Source of the DNA: Deltaproteobacteria bacterium UBA5799
Lineage (GTDB): Bacteria > Desulfobacterota > GWC2-55-46
Assembly (NCBI GenBank): GCA_002418185.1
Contig: DIDN01000039.1
Location: 1 to 8,123 of the forward strand
Length of the DNA stretch: 8,123 nt
Reading direction: 5' to 3'
Position numbers and translations under genes: made by a program. Below, in pieces: positions 6,099 through 8,123 of the stretch; position 1 is the first letter of the stretch, and the number at the start of each line of letters is the position of its first letter. Below the pieces are notes generated by a model, which saw only the letters and a list, made by a program, of their open reading frames with translations, did no database searches and had not been told where the DNA came from.

Positions 6099-7376
6099 AT
6101 GAAGAGCAATCTAAAGACGATTATGTGCCTGGCCGCGGCGCTCCTTGCGGCAACGGGCGAAGCGGGCGCCGCCGAGGCGGCGATAGACAAGGCCGATACA
6201 GCATGGGTCCTCGTATCAACGGCGCTCGTCATGTTCATGGTCCCGGGGCTCGCGATATTCTACGCCGGCATGACGAGGCAGAAGAACGTGCTCTCTACCA
6301 TCATGCAGAGCTTCTTCATACTCTGCCTCATAACGGTCCAGTGGGTCGTTATCGGATACAGCCTCTCCTTCGGGCCAGGAAGCGGCTGGCCCATAGGGGG
6401 GCTCGACTACATCGGCCTCTCGGGCGTGGGAAATGAGCCGAAAGGGACCATACCGCACCTCCTCTTCATGGCCTTCCAGGGCATGTTCGCGGCCATAACG
6501 GTCGCGCTCATAACCGGGGCCTTTGCCGAGAGGATGAAGTTCTCGGCTGTCGTCCTCTTCAGCCTTCTCTGGGCATTTATCGTCTACGACCCGCTCTGCA
6601 ACTGGGTCTGGGGAGGCGGTTGGCTGCAGTCCCTCGGGGTGCTCGATTTCGCGGGCGGCATAGTGGTGCACATGAGCTCCGGGGTATCGGCGCTCGTTGC
6701 GGCCCTCTACATCGGCAAAAGGAGGGGCTGGCCCAGGGAGCTTATGCCGCCTCATAACCTGACGCTAACGGCCATAGGCATGGGCATACTCTGGTTCGGC
6801 TGGTTCGGCTTCAACGCGGGCAGCGCGCTTGCAAGCGACGGGGGCGCGGTAACGGCCTTTGTCGCCACGAACGTCGCGGCGGCGGCCGGGACGCTCGTCT
6901 GGGCCTTCATCGAATGGGCGCACAGGGGAAAGCCCACCATGCTCGGCGCGGTATCCGGGACCGTGGCCGGCCTCGGCTCCATAACGCCTGCCGCCGGGTT
7001 CGTAACGCCGATGGCGGCACTCTTCATAGGCCTCGCCGGAGGCGTCCTTTGCTACGCGGCGGTCATAATCTTGAAGCCCAGGTTCGGCTATGACGACACT
7101 CTCGACGTCTTCGGCATCCACGGGGTGGCAGGCACATGGGGGACCCTGGCGACCGGGCTATTCGCTTCGATAGGGGCAACGGGCCTTCTCTACGGCAACC
7201 CGGCGCAGCTTATGGCACAGGCAATCGGGGCGGGCGTCACCGTGGCGCTCTCTGTCGCCGGCACGCTCGTGGTACTGCTGATAGTAGACCATACGGTCGG
7301 CATAAGAGTAACGAAAGAGGAAGAGATACAGGGCCTGGACCTTACGCAGCACGAGGAGCGGGGGTACTCGCTTTAG
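6099..7376 (+). CDS. amtB: Ammonium transporter, AmtB family
   Basis: A 425-aa inner-membrane channel that conducts ammonium, normally as a trimer. Residues 1-25 look like a cleavable signal peptide, as in E. coli AmtB, followed by about eleven hydrophobic membrane segments. Key sites: the twin pore histidines H191 (DFAGGIVVHMSSG) and H341 (DVFGIHGVAGTWG), the structural Asp D183, and the aromatic gate region LFMAFQGMFA around 122-131. The C-terminal tail (GIRVTKEEEIQGLDL..HEE) is the conserved cytoplasmic segment to which GlnK binds to close the pore. AGGAGG at 6083-6088 precedes the ATG by ten bases. It lies downstream of the porin with no terminator between, so it should share the porin leader switch. 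The P-II partner follows after a 302-bp spacer that has its own promoter and leader. Confidence 0.97.
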   Translation: MKSNLKTIMCLAAALLAATGEAGAAEAAIDKADTAWVLVSTALVMFMVPGLAIFYAGMTRQKNVLSTIMQSFFILCLITVQWVVIGYSLSFGPGSGWPIGGLDYIGLSGVGNEPKGTIPHLLFMAFQGMFAAITVALITGAFAERMKFSAVVLFSLLWAFIVYDPLCNWVWGGGWLQSLGVLDFAGGIVVHMSSGVSALVAALYIGKRRGWPRELMPPHNLTLTAIGMGILWFGWFGFNAGSALASDGGAVTAFVATNVAAAAGTLVWAFIEWAHRGKPTMLGAVSGTVAGLGSITPAAGFVTPMAALFIGLAGGVLCYAAVIILKPRFGYDDTLDVFGIHGVAGTWGTLATGLFASIGATGLLYGNPAQLMAQAIGAGVTVALSVAGTLVVLLIVDHTVGIRVTKEEEIQGLDLTQHEERGYSL

Positions 7377-7480
7377 GCAATCTCGAAAAATTGATCTTTT
7401 CCCCGGACTCTGCGTCAGTCCGGGAATAAAAATGCTCACATATTATTCATATATGCTCCGCTTTTTATTCCCGGCCTTCC
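7376..7480 (+). repeat. 105-bp repeat element, copy 1, after amtB
   Basis: It matches 8019-8123 at 98 of 105 positions with no gaps. It begins at the last base of the amtB stop codon. Internally 7417-7432 pairs with 7462-7477 at 15 of 16 positions, enclosing an AT-rich loop. An alternative hairpin CCCGGACT/AGTCCGGG (7402-7409, 7417-7424) exists in this copy only. At the 3' end TTCCCGG-CCTT-CCGGGAA (7468-7485) can also fold. The T5 in the right arm may help it act as a transcription terminator for amtB. Confidence 0.85.
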
Positions 7481-7498
7481 GGGAAAAGCGGGAAAAAT

Positions 7499-7513
7499 CT
7501 CTAATTTTTAGAG
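7499..7513. promoter_or_regulatory. Inverted repeat just upstream of the P-II promoter
   Basis: CTCTAA-TTT-TTAGAG is a perfect 6+3+6 inverted repeat ending two bases before the predicted -35 box. It could be a regulator-binding site; no protein can be named. Confidence 0.3.
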
Positions 7514-7514
7514 G

Positions 7515-7544
7515 TTGCCTTTAAATTGAAGGGGTGCATATAGT
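7515..7544 (+). promoter_or_regulatory. Promoter for the P-II gene
   Basis: TTGCCT (7515-7520, 4 of 6) and TATAGT (7539-7544, 5 of 6) are separated by 18 bases. The predicted start near 7551 lies 21 bases before the first hexaloop hairpin, so the complete leader switch would be transcribed. No sigma-54 box (GG-N10-GC with good flanks) was found here. Confidence 0.5.
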
Positions 7545-7571
7545 TTTTGGAGCACCCGTGAATAAAAGATG

Positions 7572-7619
7572 CTCCGGCACAGGGCTGTGCCGGGGCAAAG
7601 CAAAGGCAAGGGCGCCTTT
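7572..7619 (+). promoter_or_regulatory. ANTAR-type two-hexaloop antiterminator in the P-II gene leader
   Basis: Hairpin P1: 7572-7580 pairs with 7587-7595 (nine pairs, one G-U; core CCGGCAC/GTGCCGG) around the six-base loop AGGGCU (7581-7586). After a six-base linker, hairpin P2: AAAGGC (7602-7607) pairs with GCCTTT (7614-7619) around the loop AAGGGC (7608-7613). Both loops have A1 and G4. The P2 loop and 3' arm overlap the 5' arm of the terminator that follows (from 7609), so the folds exclude each other. This is the same design as in the porin leader, with different stem sequences, which argues for selection on structure. Confidence 0.85.
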
Positions 7620-7663
7620 CGGGAACGGGCTTATCCGTTTCCCGGGGGCGCCCTGAATTTTTT
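7609..7663 (+). terminator. Conditional intrinsic terminator upstream of the P-II gene
   Basis: A two-part stem: 7609-7616 (AGGGCGCC) pairs with 7647-7654, and 7620-7628 (CGGGAACGG) pairs with 7635-7644 with one bulged T (7640). Loop 7629-7634; GAA and then six T residues (7658-7663) follow. It lies before the ribosome-binding site AAGGAGGG (7666-7673), so termination would remove the whole gene from the transcript. Confidence 0.85.
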
Positions 7664-7678
7664 ACAAGGAGGGAAAGG

Positions 7679-8017
7679 ATGAAGAAAGTGGAGGCCATAA
7701 TAAAGCCTTTCAAGCTGGACGACGTGAAAAAGGCCCTCGGGGAGATGAATATCGAGGGCATGACAGTCTCGGAGGTCAAGGGCTTCGGCAGGCAGAAGGG
7801 GCATTCCGAGTTCTACCGGGGCGCGGAGTACACGCTCGATTTCCTGCCCAAGGTTAAGGTCGAGATCGTCACGACAGACGAGCTTACGCCAAAGGTGGTC
7901 GAGGCCATCATGTCAGCGGCAAAGACCGGCAAGATTGGAGACGGCAAGGTCTTCATTAGCCCTGTCGAGGACGGGGTGAGGATACGGACGGGCGAACGCG
8001 GCGACGACGCCCTCTGA
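7679..8017 (+). CDS. glnK: P-II nitrogen regulatory protein (GlnK/GlnB family)
   Basis: A 112-aa cytoplasmic trimeric signal protein, exactly the usual length. It begins MKKVEAIIKPFKLDDVK, carries the T-loop with Y51 in FYRGAEYTLDFLPK (the uridylylation tyrosine), and has the second signature TGKIGDGKVFI at 83-93, which helps bind ATP/ADP and 2-oxoglutarate. P-II proteins report the carbon/nitrogen balance, and GlnK-type members plug AmtB. Sequence alone separates GlnB from GlnK poorly; glnK is preferred because amtB is the neighbouring gene. AAGGAGGG (7666-7673) lies close before the ATG. Unlike the common glnK-amtB order, the gene follows amtB and has its own promoter, ANTAR-type leader and terminator, so its level can be set independently of amtB while answering the same regulator. 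Confidence 0.95.
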   Translation: MKKVEAIIKPFKLDDVKKALGEMNIEGMTVSEVKGFGRQKGHSEFYRGAEYTLDFLPKVKVEIVTTDELTPKVVEAIMSAAKTGKIGDGKVFISPVEDGVRIRTGERGDDAL

Positions 8018-8018
8018 T

Positions 8019-8123
8019 GGCAACCTCTTAAAATTGATCTTTTCCCCGGACTCTGCGTCAGGCCAGGAATAAAAATGCTCATATATTATCCATATATGCT
8101 CCGCTTTTTATTCCCGGCCTTCC
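8019..8123 (+). repeat. 105-bp repeat element, copy 2, after the P-II gene (reaches window edge)
   Basis: Same length as copy 1 with 7 substitutions and no gaps; it starts two bases after the TGA stop. The long hairpin 8060-8075 / 8105-8120 again pairs at 15 of 16 positions. Relative to copy 1, one substitution repairs a mismatch (T-C to G-C) and another creates one (G-C to A-C). The upstream small hairpin of copy 1 is broken by two mismatches, so the long stem is the conserved fold. The element may continue past the edge. Confidence 0.85.

Noticed and set aside
6216..6755. Long antisense frame (179 codons) inside amtB.
   Set aside because: It is highly charged, low in hydrophobic residues and overlaps a secure amtB in the opposite strand, as expected for a GC-rich shadow frame.
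7402..7424. CCCGGACT/AGTCCGGG hairpin as the functional fold of the repeat.
   Set aside because: Copy 2 breaks this stem with two uncompensated mismatches, while the longer 16-position stem is kept in both copies.
7158..8082. Minus-strand reading frames at 7158-7439 and 7813-8082 that share an identical N-terminus.
   Set aside because: They start inside the two copies of the 105-bp repeat and then run antisense through amtB and the P-II gene. The shared start is explained by the DNA repeat, not by a gene family.

Overview
The window looks like chromosomal DNA of a GC-rich Gram-negative bacterium. It encodes an outer-membrane beta-barrel protein with a signal peptide, a P-II/AmtB pair and a bacterial GlgA. 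The gene mix would fit a deltaproteobacterium-like or Nitrospirota-like lineage, but the sequence alone does not settle taxonomy. The left quarter (about 1-1850) is clearly AT-richer than the rest and reads as an acquired island.

Layout. (1) 1-1845, minus strand: a type II restriction-modification unit. A Dcm/M.EcoRII-like cytosine-C5 methyltransferase overlaps by ATGA a restriction endonuclease that runs off the left edge and carries an EcoRII-type N-terminal domain. The methyltransferase begins with a ribbon-helix-helix-like segment. A perfect 9+1+9 palindrome covers its likely -10 box, which suggests autoregulation. (2) 1921-3378, plus strand: glycogen synthase. (3) 3494-7376, plus strand: a response regulator with an ANTAR RNA-binding domain, a class I glutamine amidotransferase, a beta-barrel outer-membrane protein and an ammonium channel. 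(4) 7679-8017: a P-II protein (GlnK/GlnB type).

The main result is that the leaders of both the porin gene (4816-4891) and the P-II gene (7572-7663) have the architecture of an ANTAR-controlled antitermination switch. Each has two successive hairpins with six-base loops of the form A-x-x-G-x-x. In each, the second hairpin shares bases with the 5' arm of a strong intrinsic terminator, so the two folds exclude each other. The presumed RNA-binding regulator is encoded just upstream. The working model is that the regulator, when phosphorylated, stabilises the two-hexaloop fold, prevents termination, and switches on porin-amtB and glnK together as a nitrogen-acquisition regulon. No sensor kinase is visible.

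A second unexplained feature is a 105-bp element present twice at about 93% identity. It abuts the stop codons of amtB and of the P-II gene and folds into a long hairpin whose stem length is kept despite arm substitutions.
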